Shown: positions 18,521 to 27,497, counted from the stretch's first letter. The stretch is DNA of 64,000 nt from Candidatus Methanohalarchaeum thermophilum (GCA_001914405.1 MSDW01000001.1:310001-374000); one strand, 5' to 3'. The notes: generated by a model from the sequence alone, not told the origin. Program-made: numbers and translations.

Positions 18521-19474
18521 TCACCAAAAAATGTGGACTATACTTTCTCCTTCAGCAACTGCTCTTTCCCTCCTTAGATATAGGATTCTCCCTGAGATTG
18601 GAGAATAGATTTCCTCTTTTTTACCGAGGATCTTTTCAACTATGCCAATAACTTCTCCTTCTTCAATGTACTCGCCTAACTCTACATTTGACTTGAAGAA
18701 CCCTGAGAAAGGAGAACCTATTTTTTCTTTATTAACGAAGACATCTTCATCTCTTTTATCTATAGAGCCTTTAAGTAATTTAGTCGCCTTAAGATAATTT
18801 TTTAATCCATCTATAGTTTTATCGACATATTCGTAGTTAATATTTCTTCCTCTGCCTATTTCTAATAAAATGGATCTAATTCCCTGGCTTTCCGAAGAAG
18901 AAACCAGAGTGTTACCCCAATTTTTAGCTACATAGATATAAGGTAATATCAGAGAAGCTTCAGATATTCTTTTCCTATTTGTCACTGCAGCATGAGGCAG
19001 GTACTCACCGGGGCCACCAGTGTGCACATCAACTACATAATCCATTTTTGAGAATATGTTTTCAAACAAGAGCTTACCTAGTCTTTCCGTTGGTTTTCTA
19101 TAGTTCTTACTTAAATAAGTCCTATTCAGGTCTATACTATCGATACTGGAAACCCTTGATTTCTGATTAAAAGCCAGAGGATTTAAAATAGGTAAGACCA
19201 CTAAATTACCGGTTACTTTTTTCTTATCTATCTGCTTAAAGATTTTTTGAGAAATATATGTGCCGTTCCATTCTATACCATGCTGCCCCCCAACAATACA
19301 AACAGTTGGGCCTTCTTCTCTAGATATAACTCCACAAGGAAGACTTAAATTTGATCCATCCCCTAAGTCAAATGTCCTAAGCCTAAAACTTTCTTTACCA
19401 CTGTATTCGCCAAGTTCAAAATCTTTAACATCCAAGGAATCGTTTTCCATACGCATATATATCAAAGGATCCAA
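18521..19474 (-). CDS. AspA/AstE-type zinc hydrolase (M14-like)
   Basis: 317 aa of the succinylglutamate desuccinylase/aspartoacylase family, which removes acyl groups from amino acids or cuts amide bonds with one zinc ion. Ligand motifs are GGQHGIEWNG (His and Glu) and VVDVHTGGPGEYLP (His). The C-terminal part EYIEEGEVIGIVEKIL then IYSPISGRILYLR is the usual beta-barrel. It is the last gene of a three-gene operon after the RtcB-like and ATP-grasp genes, 15 bp from the latter. An ATP-grasp ligase next to an AspA-like hydrolase suggests making and trimming of amide or peptide bonds. The substrate is unknown. Confidence 0.85.
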   Translation of the reverse strand: MDPLIYMRMENDSLDVKDFELGEYSGKESFRLRTFDLGDGSNLSLPCGVISREEGPTVCIVGGQHGIEWNGTYISQKIFKQIDKKKVTGNLVVLPILNPLAFNQKSRVSSIDSIDLNRTYLSKNYRKPTERLGKLLFENIFSKMDYVVDVHTGGPGEYLPHAAVTNRKRISEASLILPYIYVAKNWGNTLVSSSESQGIRSILLEIGRGRNINYEYVDKTIDGLKNYLKATKLLKGSIDKRDEDVFVNKEKIGSPFSGFFKSNVELGEYIEEGEVIGIVEKILGKKEEIYSPISGRILYLRRERAVAEGESIVHIFW

Positions 19475-19489
19475 AAGATCCAGGTGAAA

Positions 19490-20809
19490 TTAATCTTTTA
19501 TGTAATTGAATGATTTCTTGTAATTGTCCACTGTTTTTTTAAACAAAATAGTAGAAGCCTTCAGTAGGTTGGTAACTTCTTCTTCAGATAAACCAAGTTT
19601 TTCAAAATTATCTTTGTTAAACGGAATTCCTCTATTAATATCTAATCCTTCGTAGCCAGATAAATTGACAACAAAACTTTCTTTCTTGTACTCTTCTGTT
19701 TTTGGAGCTAAAGCTGCTCTTCCTAGGCCACCGCAGGGAATTAATTCTTCATCTAGTCTAGTGACATATATCCTTAGATCAAAGTTTCTATTGCTTCCAA
19801 GCCAATAAACGGGCTTAGAATTAACTTTTTCTGTGATAGTGTAAGGAAAACCCTCTTTTTTATAACTAAATTCTTCGCTAAACTCATCCAAGCTCTTGTT
19901 TATTTTACTTAGAGCATTTTTCTGGTTTTTAATTACTTCTATCCCCCTTCCACCACTCCCTCTTGCAGGCTTAATAACTAAATCACTTTTGTCTAAATTT
20001 TTTTCTACGATATCAATTAACTCCTGTTTGTCGTGAACTCTCCAAAACTCTAAAGGCTCTATATTAAATTCTTTTAACTTATCACGATTTTCTTTAACTA
20101 CATTATAGATAGAAGCTTTTTCATCAGTTATAGGATATATGGGATTAGCTAAAGTTATATTAATTTCGTTTTCTAATATTTTTTCAGTATATGAAGGTAT
20201 TCTTCTAGCTAATCCATCACCGACCATCACATCAATCTTTTTACCTTTAAAGTGAGGTACTCCATTCTTCAACTCTATGTAATTCAGTACATTGGGATAA
20301 GAACCGAGAACGATACCTCCTTTTTCAATGTCTTCTGATGGCAATTTAGTTTCAAGACCCGTTTCGTCAGAAAAATAATCAGATAAAATCAGTTTCTCAT
20401 AAAAAAGCTTATCATTCTTCGGGTAAGCAATTAAAACCAAAGGACAAGGTTTTTGGACAAAATTTATTGTACTAATTAGTCCCTTGTAACATCTTTTCCA
20501 ACAAAAAGGGGTTAAAGAAGATAATCCTCTACTACTACCACCATTTGCTTCTATTACTCTGAATATATTTTCTTCATCCTTTTTTTCGACCATAAAATCA
20601 ACAGAACCAAGGAAAAATTTATCATTTGAAATTTTATTTTTGCTATTTTCTCTAAGATAACTTACGCTATCTTCGTACAGCTTTCTTATTAAATTGGGAT
20701 CCTGTTTCTCTCTTATTTCCTTAACAGAAATTTGTTTGAAACCGAGAAATTTAGAGTAATTAATTATATCTTCAATTTTCCCCGGCCGGATTTCTTTCAC
20801 TGAAAGCAC
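19490..20809 (-). CDS. ATP-grasp ligase-like protein
   Basis: 439 aa. The C-terminal half is an ATP-grasp domain: LVIKPARGSGGRGIEVI (ATP-binding lysine and glycine-rich loop), ITEKVNSKPVYW, FDLRIYVTRLDEE and IPCGGLGRAAL. ATP-grasp enzymes join a carboxylate to an amine or thiol through an acyl phosphate. The N-terminal 200 residues are unfamiliar, with RVIEANGGSSRGLSSLTPFC as a notable block. The start is a GTG immediately after the upstream TAG (TAG-GTG), so it is tightly coupled to the RtcB-like gene. The partner substrate cannot be read from sequence. Confidence 0.8.
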   Translation of the reverse strand: MLSVKEIRPGKIEDIINYSKFLGFKQISVKEIREKQDPNLIRKLYEDSVSYLRENSKNKISNDKFFLGSVDFMVEKKDEENIFRVIEANGGSSRGLSSLTPFCWKRCYKGLISTINFVQKPCPLVLIAYPKNDKLFYEKLILSDYFSDETGLETKLPSEDIEKGGIVLGSYPNVLNYIELKNGVPHFKGKKIDVMVGDGLARRIPSYTEKILENEINITLANPIYPITDEKASIYNVVKENRDKLKEFNIEPLEFWRVHDKQELIDIVEKNLDKSDLVIKPARGSGGRGIEVIKNQKNALSKINKSLDEFSEEFSYKKEGFPYTITEKVNSKPVYWLGSNRNFDLRIYVTRLDEELIPCGGLGRAALAPKTEEYKKESFVVNLSGYEGLDINRGIPFNKDNFEKLGLSEEEVTNLLKASTILFKKTVDNYKKSFNYIKD

Positions 20810-21937
20810 CTAGATCTTGATTGTATACCTTTGTTCCAACTTAACTACAGCCTCACCAAGTCCAAATTCCCTTACCTTATCTAGAACCTTAGTCCCTCTA
20901 TAATCAAATGGGATATTTGAAGGATTTGAAAGAACATAATCCCTATCATTCGGCTTAATCGCAAAAAATCTATTTCCTTCCTTTATAATAGGCTTAATAT
21001 TGTAATCTGATTCACTTAAGCTGAGTTTATATCCGCCTCCATGTGGAAGAAGATTAAGATCAACTGCTTTATTGCTATATAGCTCTTCACCTGCTTTAGG
21101 AATCTCACTTGAACTATTAGGCCTTATTAGGTAAACAGGTAACCTAGAATTGAATGAAAGAGGAAAAAGCCCTTCTTGAGCTTCATATAAACCCAATCGG
21201 ATCTCATTTTTGTCGAAAAGCCCTTGATGAGTTGGATTCGATACTACCTCCAGATCTGGAAGTATTTCTTCTGCTACTAAGCGCCTTTTTTTAATTGAAA
21301 ACTCCTCAAGCTCTTTATACTCCCTGAAATATCTATCAACGAGATCTCCTTCAAGAGTGAGAATTTCTCCAAAAGCCGTGTCAACCCACCTTCCACCTCT
21401 ATCTTGCCACTTATCAAAATCGTACATTAAGTGTTTTTTTTCAGAAGCAGAAGTATGTAACAAAGCAAAAACTTCTCCCTCTTCAACTTCATCTGTCTTC
21501 GATTCAGTTGCTTCATATACCTCTACAAAGTGATTACTTTTACCAAAATCCCATATAACCTCAATATCATCTATTTTTAGATTCCTATCTCTTAGCTCTA
21601 CAATATTACTTACAACATCATCGTAAGAAGGCACTTCATCTAGTCGAACTAAAATCATCCCACAAGAATTAGGCTTCATTTCTGGAAAAGCAAAGCCCTC
21701 AGGCCACCTAATAACACAACCGTAACCAAAACCACTCTTCCATCTCTCAAAGTTCCTAGTAATCCCTGCATCCGGCCCAAACACACAAGTAGGCGATTTA
21801 TTTATCCTTTTATCTTTTAAAACTGAATCTATTTTAGCTAACCCAAATTTAGTGTTCGATATACTCAGCCTAGAACTCAAATCATCAACTGCAAACGAAT
21901 AAATATTATCTTCCACCTCTTTTGGGATATCTATCAA
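20810..21937 (-). CDS. Divergent RtcB-like protein
   Basis: 375 aa, first gene of the operon. It follows the landmark order of the RNA ligase RtcB: PNSCGMILVRL (Cys92, as in DINCGVR), SNHFVEVYE (His136, as in GNHFLEI), FALLHTSASE (His161, as in HSGSRG), SNPTHQG (His237), PLSFNSRLPVYLI (as in PGSMGTRSYI) and LPHGGGYKLS (His299, as in HGAGR, the guanylated His). The spacing between these residues resembles RtcB. The Asp three residues before the Cys is Pro here, and the RKGA motif is replaced by EIRLGLYEAQEG. I infer an RtcB fold with some metal sites kept but possibly altered chemistry. Coupled to ATP-grasp and AspA-like genes. Confidence 0.62.
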   Translation of the reverse strand: MIDIPKEVEDNIYSFAVDDLSSRLSISNTKFGLAKIDSVLKDKRINKSPTCVFGPDAGITRNFERWKSGFGYGCVIRWPEGFAFPEMKPNSCGMILVRLDEVPSYDDVVSNIVELRDRNLKIDDIEVIWDFGKSNHFVEVYEATESKTDEVEEGEVFALLHTSASEKKHLMYDFDKWQDRGGRWVDTAFGEILTLEGDLVDRYFREYKELEEFSIKKRRLVAEEILPDLEVVSNPTHQGLFDKNEIRLGLYEAQEGLFPLSFNSRLPVYLIRPNSSSEIPKAGEELYSNKAVDLNLLPHGGGYKLSLSESDYNIKPIIKEGNRFFAIKPNDRDYVLSNPSNIPFDYRGTKVLDKVREFGLGEAVVKLEQRYTIKI

Positions 21938-21997
21938 ATTGAACCCCCTATTTTTCCAAACATATTTTGATTTAAGTAAAGAGATAAGAAATAACTT

Positions 21998-22843
21998 ATG
22001 GAGGAGAATAGAGTGACTTTAGGCGTAGGATTAGCTATATATTACTCCAAAAAATACGATTTATATGAGAAAATTAAACATATAGGCGAATCTGATATAC
22101 AACAGGTTGAATTATACTGTGGCAGTCCTTTTTTAAAAAAATGGAATACCAGCGATTACATTGAAGAGATAAAGAAAATAAAAGAAGAATTAAATACACA
22201 GGATTTAAATTCATCCGTTCACTCACCACACTACGACCTAAATATCTCTACATGGAATTCTGGAGTTAGAAAAGTAGTTTTAGAAGAAATAAAAAAGACA
22301 TTTAAGGCTGCAAATCTGATAGGATCCAATTTAGTAGTTGTTCATCCTGGTTATGTTCCTTCGAGGAAGTTTTCGAGAGAAAAGGCTCTACAAAAAATGA
22401 TCGACAACCTGAGGGAACTGGTTGATGTAGCTGAAAATTTTGATATAATGATAGGTCTTGAAAACTTAAGTAGACACTCAAAGGCTCTGGGAGTGCTTCC
22501 GAGGGAACTAAATATGGTTTTAGATGAGGTTGATTCAAAGAACTTGGGAATTACTTTTGACGTAGCACATGCTAATACTATTTCATCTATGTCCCCTGTT
22601 GAATACATCCAGGAAATAGGAGATAGAATCATTCATGTTCATTTAAGCGATAATAGAGGAGAAGATGAACACCTGCCTATTGGGGTAGGTGACATAGATT
22701 TTAGGGACGTTTTAGCTGAGTTAAAAAAATTCGATTACAGTGGAGACTACATAATAGAAGGATGGTTACCTAGACAGGATTATAAAGACTTTTTCGTTAA
22801 GAAAAGCTATAAAATAATAAAAAACCACTTAAAAAATATTTAA
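21998..22843 (+). CDS. TIM-barrel sugar isomerase/AP endonuclease-like protein
   Basis: 281 aa of the xylose isomerase-like/endonuclease IV superfamily. Metal-site motifs are HSPHYDLNIS, VVVHPGYVPS, IGLENLSRH, GITFDVAHAN, RIIHVHLSDNRGEDEHLPIGVGDIDF and YIIEGW. The family includes AP endonucleases and sugar isomerases or epimerases, and the sequence alone does not separate them. It is divergent from the RtcB-like operon with about 60 bp between them, so they may share a promoter region. A paralogue lies at 34796-35578. Confidence 0.82.
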   Translation: MEENRVTLGVGLAIYYSKKYDLYEKIKHIGESDIQQVELYCGSPFLKKWNTSDYIEEIKKIKEELNTQDLNSSVHSPHYDLNISTWNSGVRKVVLEEIKKTFKAANLIGSNLVVVHPGYVPSRKFSREKALQKMIDNLRELVDVAENFDIMIGLENLSRHSKALGVLPRELNMVLDEVDSKNLGITFDVAHANTISSMSPVEYIQEIGDRIIHVHLSDNRGEDEHLPIGVGDIDFRDVLAELKKFDYSGDYIIEGWLPRQDYKDFFVKKSYKIIKNHLKNI

Positions 22844-22857
22844 AAAAAATATTTGAA

Positions 22858-23475
22858 TTATCTTGAATCAACTCGACCTACTCTTAGTAGTGATTTTACC
22901 GGGACACCGTCAATTGTGTCCATTCCTTTCTTATCCAGTAAGACTACTGCTGCTAATGGCTCAGCTCCAGCTGAATTAAGAGAAGAAACTGTTTCTCTCA
23001 TAGTATTACCCGTTGTTATTATGTCATCAACTATAACACATCTTTTTCCACTTGGATCAGCAAAATTAGGACTAACAACACCCTTTTCAAGGTTCTTCAT
23101 CTTTTTACTTGGCTCCCATCTATGCTTACGAGGAAGTATTACACTCAATTCCGCTTCGAGTTCTTCTGCAATAGGATAAGCAAGAGGTATACCACTAATA
23201 GCAATACCCGCTATAACTTCTACATCTTCTGTTATTTCCTTTATCGAATCCAACATAGCCCTTGATATGTACTTAAGTCTCTTTGAATTACTTCCAACCT
23301 CATCCCATTCTATAAAGAAATCTCTTGGAGCCTTTTCTGTTTCCTCCTTAGAACTCCTTGATATAAGCCACTTAGCCGTCTCCTTAGAAACATTAAGCTC
23401 GTCAGCTATACTACCAGTTCTTAAACCTTTTTCTTTGAGTTTTTTAGCTTTTTGAACAAGTTCATTTAAACTCAT
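22858..23475 (-). CDS. gfcR: GfcR-like HTH-PRTase transcriptional regulator
   Basis: An N-terminal helix-turn-helix (LRTGSIADELNVSKETAKWLISR) is fused to a type I phosphoribosyltransferase domain with the PRPP loop CVIVDDIITTGNTMRE. This is the architecture of GfcR, first known from haloarchaea as a PRTase-like regulator of sugar metabolism and often annotated as orotate phosphoribosyltransferase-like. About 205 aa. I prefer the ATG at 23475 (MSLNELVQKAKKL). It ends 15 bp from the convergent TIM-barrel gene. Confidence 0.87.
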   Translation of the reverse strand: MSLNELVQKAKKLKEKGLRTGSIADELNVSKETAKWLISRSSKEETEKAPRDFFIEWDEVGSNSKRLKYISRAMLDSIKEITEDVEVIAGIAISGIPLAYPIAEELEAELSVILPRKHRWEPSKKMKNLEKGVVSPNFADPSGKRCVIVDDIITTGNTMRETVSSLNSAGAEPLAAVVLLDKKGMDTIDGVPVKSLLRVGRVDSR

Positions 23476-23535
23476 TATTTTCACTTACATTAATAAGAAC
23501 TCATTAAATCAGATATCATTCAAAATCCTTTAAAT

Positions 23536-24054
23536 TTACGAATCTACATCCTCTTTTAGATCACTTATCTTATTTTGTTCGAAGAGTCTATCAGTTAAAT
23601 CCGAACCACAAACAGGACACTTTTCATATAACCCAGCTTCAAACTCTCTTTTACATCCCTCACATCTCTCAATCCATTTAAATTTTTCATCAATCTCTGG
23701 CTGCTGAATCCCCTCATATTCTATACTCATCCTTTGTGCAACATTCTGAATTGAGTAGTCATCCGTAAGAATTTTAACTTCACTATTTTCTTCTTTAAGC
23801 TCAAGAGCTAAACTCAGTAACTTTAGATCTGTACTTGAAATTCTAGAAATATCCCCAGTAGACTTTGCTTCTGTTTTAGTTTCCTCTATATATTTAGCAT
23901 CAGGCGAATAAACTCTAACAGAACTAGAAATATAATTAAGCTTAGAAAACTTATCTTTAACCTCTTCTAGAACCTTTTCAACTGTGAAAACCTCCTCACA
24001 TCCATCAGGAATATACCCAGTGATAAAAACAGATGTATCAGCTACATAAATCAT
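23536..24054 (-). CDS. nob1: Endoribonuclease Nob1 (PIN domain plus zinc ribbon)
   Basis: Cuts the 3' end of pre-16S rRNA during small-subunit maturation. The PIN domain has acidic residues in VADTSVFITGY and KILTDDYSIQNVAQ. The zinc ribbon is CEGCKREFEAGLYEKCPVCG. The length of 172 aa fits the archaeal form. It ends about 60 bp before gfcR in the same direction, possibly an operon. Confidence 0.93.
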   Translation of the reverse strand: MIYVADTSVFITGYIPDGCEEVFTVEKVLEEVKDKFSKLNYISSSVRVYSPDAKYIEETKTEAKSTGDISRISSTDLKLLSLALELKEENSEVKILTDDYSIQNVAQRMSIEYEGIQQPEIDEKFKWIERCEGCKREFEAGLYEKCPVCGSDLTDRLFEQNKISDLKEDVDS

Positions 24055-24085
24055 ATTATACTATAAATATTTGTTCTAATACAAC

Positions 24086-24506
24086 TTTAACTTTGTTTGG
24101 TGAGAAATCCCTTTCCTCAAATCTCTGATTTTAGGTAGGGGATGAATTAACACAGGGTATTTGTATTTGGGTGGCCAATGGGGTTTTTTTTGAGAGGTTC
24201 TTAGTCCAATAGTCGAGTTTGGGTGGGCAAGCACTTGAGTGCAGGGCTCTATCGCGATAGATATGTGGTGGGGTTGGGAACGGGGCTTTGTGTGATCGAG
24301 TCCAAAACCAAGGCACATAGTAGTGATGGACATGGGTGCCTGTCCTGGAAAACAGCATAAGTCCTTGTGGGACCTGCAATATCTTGGCAGACCGTGTCTG
24401 CCTCTGTTAGACCATTCGGTAACAAGGCACCAAATCTTGGATACTGGTCTTGTAAATGGATGGAAGCACCTTCCAAAATCTTTGATTAGGTAGGTGAGGA
24501 GGTTAC
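24086..24506 (+). mobile_element. Family C element, divergent copy
   Basis: The LE is TTTAACTTTGTTTGGTGAGA plus a CAAATCTCTGATTTTAGG hairpin. The RE carries ATGGATGGAAGCACC and a hairpin followed by GGTAGGTGAGGAGGTTAC. Inside are the hairpins GCACTTGAGTGC and CTATCGCGATAG (CGCA in other copies, a loop change). It lies between the nob1 promoter and the histone gene. Confidence 0.72.
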
Positions 24507-24713
24507 TATACATCAAAACCAAAAACAAATAAATCAACTACATCTTCAAAACAAATAACCAAATCCTAAAAGTTTCGATCTAACCATTTTCTAATAACTT
24601 CTCTCCAAAAACCCACAATTAATCAAAAACTAATCTGATATCGAGTAAATAATCATCATCTAGAAACCTCAAGCTTACCTAATTCCAAAATAAAAAGTTA
24701 TTTAAGTAAACAA

Positions 24714-24721
24714 CTTAAATA
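24714..24721 (+). promoter_or_regulatory. TATA box of the histone gene
   Basis: CTTAAATA is centred about 23 nt before the ATG at 24741, predicting a leaderless or very short-leader mRNA. A second similar motif lies around 24698. Confidence 0.45.
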
Positions 24722-24740
24722 GGTTTTTTGGGTGCAAATA

Positions 24741-24947
24741 ATGTCTGAAATACCTTTAGCTCCTGTTGACAGAATAATAAGAAGTTGTGGTGCAGATAGA
24801 GTAAGTGAAGAAGCTAAAGAAGAACTGAGTATTGTTATGGAAGAATACGGTAAAAAACTTTCCGAACAGGCTTCAAAATTAGCTGAACATGCAGACAGGA
24901 AGACAGTAAAGTCAGAAGACATTAAATTAGCTTCAGATAGACTATAA
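24741..24947 (+). CDS. Archaeal histone
   Basis: 68 aa single histone fold: MSEIPLAPVDRIIRSCGADR begins helix 1, RVSEEAKEELSIVMEEYGKKL forms helix 2 (two segments) and HADRKTVKSEDIKLASDRL ends the fold. It wraps DNA as dimers and longer stacks. The upstream GTG at 24732 would add only three residues, and the ATG fits the TATA spacing. A Cys in GADR-preceding SCGA is slightly unusual. Confidence 0.96.
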   Translation: MSEIPLAPVDRIIRSCGADRVSEEAKEELSIVMEEYGKKLSEQASKLAEHADRKTVKSEDIKLASDRL

Positions 24948-25107
24948 AAAAGTTAACCTAGGAAATACATAAACTAAAATAAATACTCATTTAAAAAATC
25001 AATTTAGATTAATTCTAATATTTATCAAGGAGGTTTAAAATACTCTTCTATCTTAATAATTGAGAAAATTCTTTTTTTAACTTTTTAACCAAGAAGTATA
25101 TCTGTAT

Positions 25108-25263
25108 ATGGATGTTGTATTTATATGTGGTGTTGTTGTGTCTATTATATTCATCCAAAATCTAACAAAGGAGGAAAAAAAGAAACTTGACATAGCTAAG
25201 GCAAAATCAGGTGCAGGTAGTTGGAAAGAATTCATACTAGGCTATATAAAAGATGAAAATTGA
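25108..25263 (+). CDS. Small ORF upstream of and overlapping tnpB
   Basis: 51 codons. The C-terminal part reads LTKEEKKKLDIAKAKSGAGS then WKEFILGYIKDEN, a compact charged helix pattern resembling small ribbon-helix-helix or antitoxin-like proteins. The N-terminal 16 residues are hydrophobic. Its TGA overlaps the likely tnpB ATG at 25254 by 10 bp, the usual sign of a coupled pair. It is intact while tnpB is broken. Function unknown. Confidence 0.5.
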   Translation: MDVVFICGVVVSIIFIQNLTKEEKKKLDIAKAKSGAGSWKEFILGYIKDEN

Positions 25264-26366
25264 AAAAACCATCGTTTGCAGGATACTGGAACCCATAAAA
25301 AGAAAAAAAAGGATTACTAATCAAAGAATTATGCAACGCCAACGGATACATACGTAGAATAACAAATGACCTGTATTCTGCGACTAAGCAAGCGATGGAC
25401 GAATACACACAAGAAGATAACTAAAAAAATAATATACCTATCCATTGTTCCTAAGAAATGACACATTTAGAGTAGAGAAAGCGAGAGAAACAGAAGGAAT
25501 TTAACTATGGGCTAAAGTACCAATAAATGGTGTCTGGGGCGGGATTTGGGTTCCAATATAAACCACACAAACCAATAAAAGAAGAATACGAAATTAAGGA
25601 TTCTAAGGTTGTGTGGAAACCGTATGGTTTTGAGTTGCATCTTTCAGTTGGTTTTGGAGTAGAGCCACAGGTTCCTAGAAACATCTTTGCTGTTGATTTG
25701 GGTGGAAGGGTTATGGCTGCGGCTGTGTCCACTTCCGATAACGGGAACCCTAAGCCTATATGGCAGAGATGTTAGAGGGATTAGAAGACACTACGCTTAC
25801 CTAAGAAAACAGTTACAGGAAATTGGAGAATCAAAAGTGAAAGAAGGTTAGGGACAAGGAGAGTAGAGTTGTTGAAGACACCTTACATAAGATATCTAAA
25901 AGAATTGTCATGTTGGTAGAGCTGATAGGGAGGATGCGTTGATTGTTTTGGGTGACCTCAAGGGGTTTAGGCAACGAAGAGACAGGTAGGGGGAAACGAA
26001 TGAATCGAATATCGAACACAATGCCTTATTACAAACTAATCAAGATGATTACTTACAAGGCCAAGGAAAAAGGGAATAAGAGTAATCAAGATAAGTGAGT
26101 GTCTTAGTTTGGTGACTTGTCATTGTTGTGGTAGCGAGAACATAGATAGACCTACACAGGGTAGATTTGATTGCAATATCTGTGGTTTAGAGAACTATAA
26201 TGCTGATTTGAATGGAGCTAAAAACATATTATATAGGTCTCTCGACTATTTGGCTGGAGACGGGGCTGTTGTGAACCAGCCCCTAACCAAGGCATCAATA
26301 GCGAAACAAGATTATGATACAGGAAAAGTCCTTGGAAACTCCTTCCTAACAAGAGAAGCGAGTTAG
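25254..26366 (+). pseudogene. tnpB: TnpB (IS1341-type) pseudogene
   Basis: TnpB is the RNA-guided nuclease of IS200/IS605 elements and an ancestor of Cas12. Fragments are in order but in different frames: start MKIEKTIVCRILEPIKRK (25254), RuvC-I FAVDLGGR (around 25690), RuvC-II region LIVLGDLKGF (around 25940), zinc finger CHCCG...CNICG and RuvC-III YNADLNGAKNI (from 26109). The end is AVVNQPLTKASIAKQDYDTG. Several frameshifts and stops interrupt the middle, so it cannot make an active nuclease. Total span fits an original of about 400 aa. Confidence 0.88.
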
Positions 26367-26420
26367 GTAGGAGTAGTTCACAAATCCCTGGCTTTAGTGA
26401 AAGAGATAAAATAAACCTAT

Positions 26421-26829
26421 TTTAACTTTAGTGCCGAGAAATTTCCTTTCTTTCTTTGATAGGAGGGAGGATGGATCGGCATAGGGTATTTGGGGGGCGA
26501 TGGGGTTTTTGTTGGGAGGTTTCTAGCGTATAAGTCGAGTTTGGGTGGGCAAGCACTTGAGTGCAGGGCTCTATCGCAATAGATGTGTGGTGGGGTTGGG
26601 GATGGGGGTCCTCTGTGATCGAGTCCATGACCAAGGCGTATGATGGCGATGGATATGGCTGAAGTACTGGAAACCAGTATTTAAGTCCTTGTGGGATCTG
26701 CAATGTTTGGTAGACTGTGTCTGCCTTTGTTAGACCATTTGGTAACAAGGTATCAAATCTTGGATGCTGGTTTTGTGAATGGATGGAAGAAGCTTCCTAA
26801 ATCTTTGATTAGGTAGGGGAGAAAGTCAC
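26421..26829 (+). mobile_element. Family C element, young copy 1
   Basis: About 409 bp. The LE is TTTAACTTTAGTGCCGAGAA and the RE is GTGAATGGATGGAAGAAGC, hairpin TCCTAAATCTTTGATTAGG, GGGAGAAAGTCAC. I found one mismatch against the copy at 31298-31706. Hairpins include GCACTTGAGTGC and TACTGGAAACCAGTA. Confidence 0.82.
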
Positions 26830-26836
26830 GTATCTA

Positions 26837-26898
26837 TTCATCTTAATGATTGATAAGACCCTTTTTCTTAAATCTCTGATTAGATAGGAGTAGTTTAC
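26837..26898 (+). mobile_element. Minimal LE-RE element at the kinase stop codon
   Basis: TTCATCTTAATGATTGATAA (LE), hairpin around TTAAATCTCTGATTAG and AGGAGTAGTTTAC (RE). The RE contains the complement of the TAA stop of the dolichol-kinase-like gene at 26895. Confidence 0.6.
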
Positions 26899-27497
26899 AG
26901 GTAATGGATTATTTGGATCGCTAGGGCAGCTATGATAGGGATTGAAAGGTTGTCGTCTATTATTAAATCGAAGCTTTCAAGTGACATTGCAGTGAAGGAT
27001 GCAATGAAAGCTTCTATTGTGCTAACAAAAAATATGGCTCCCAAAAATCCGCCTAAAAATCCAATAAAACTTCCTTCTATTTTTTTATCAGGTTTTAATG
27101 GGTTACTTATTTTGCCATAGTTTTTTCCAATTAAATGGGATAAAGAGTCTCCAATAGCCAAAATAATGATTGAAGCTAAGGCAATTTGGTTACTAAAAAA
27201 GTTAATCACTAAAAAAGATCCTAATGCTCCATATAAAGCTCCTCTGCCTGGTTCTTCATTTTTTCTTTCAAATTTAGCCAAAAACCATTTAATAATTGGT
27301 AGAGCAAATCTCCTACTTAATATAGATAAAAGGAAGCCAAATATGAAAATTAAAAAAATTGGTCTTGCTTCACTTTTTAAAAAATAAATAGGAAAAAAAT
27401 GACCAATGTACTTAAGAAAACCACTGTAAAGTAAAATAACTAATACCAGCCCTAATGATAAATGAACTAATTGTCTTCGTACTTCTAATTTTTTCAT
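26895..27497 (-). CDS. Dolichol/phytol kinase-like membrane protein
   Basis: About 200 aa with six or seven membrane helices. The CTP-dependent polyprenol/phytol kinase family is indicated by RRQLVHLSLGL, EEPGRGALYGALG, IILAIGDSLSHLIGKNYGK and KKIEGSFIGFLGGFLGA. It would phosphorylate an isoprenoid alcohol at the membrane, for dolichol-linked sugars or recycling of isoprenoid alcohols. I use the ATG at 27497; a TTG lies three codons upstream. Its stop codon overlaps the end of a minimal element. Confidence 0.82.
   Translation of the reverse strand: MKKLEVRRQLVHLSLGLVLVILLYSGFLKYIGHFFPIYFLKSEARPIFLIFIFGFLLSILSRRFALPIIKWFLAKFERKNEEPGRGALYGALGSFLVINFFSNQIALASIIILAIGDSLSHLIGKNYGKISNPLKPDKKIEGSFIGFLGGFLGAIFFVSTIEAFIASFTAMSLESFDLIIDDNLSIPIIAALAIQIIHYL

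Larger units (their letters stand above)
25047..26381 (+). mobile_element. Degenerate IS200/IS605-type (TnpB-only) transposon
   Basis: The LE is CTATCTTAATAATTGAGAAA and resembles the LEs of the non-coding elements. The RE follows the tnpB stop: hairpin CCTAAC...GTTAGG and TAGGAGTAGTTCAC. No tnpA is present. This copy links the non-coding elements to the IS605 class, because its RE has the same hairpin-plus-TAGG-TTCAC layout. Confidence 0.75.

Noticed and set aside
26428-26748. 106-codon antisense ORF in family C, repeated at 31305 and 60330 and partly at 24076
   Set aside because: The frame is kept only in the two near-identical copies; in the divergent copies it shifts frame in the middle, so there is no protein-level conservation. 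It lies antisense to the presumed RNA.
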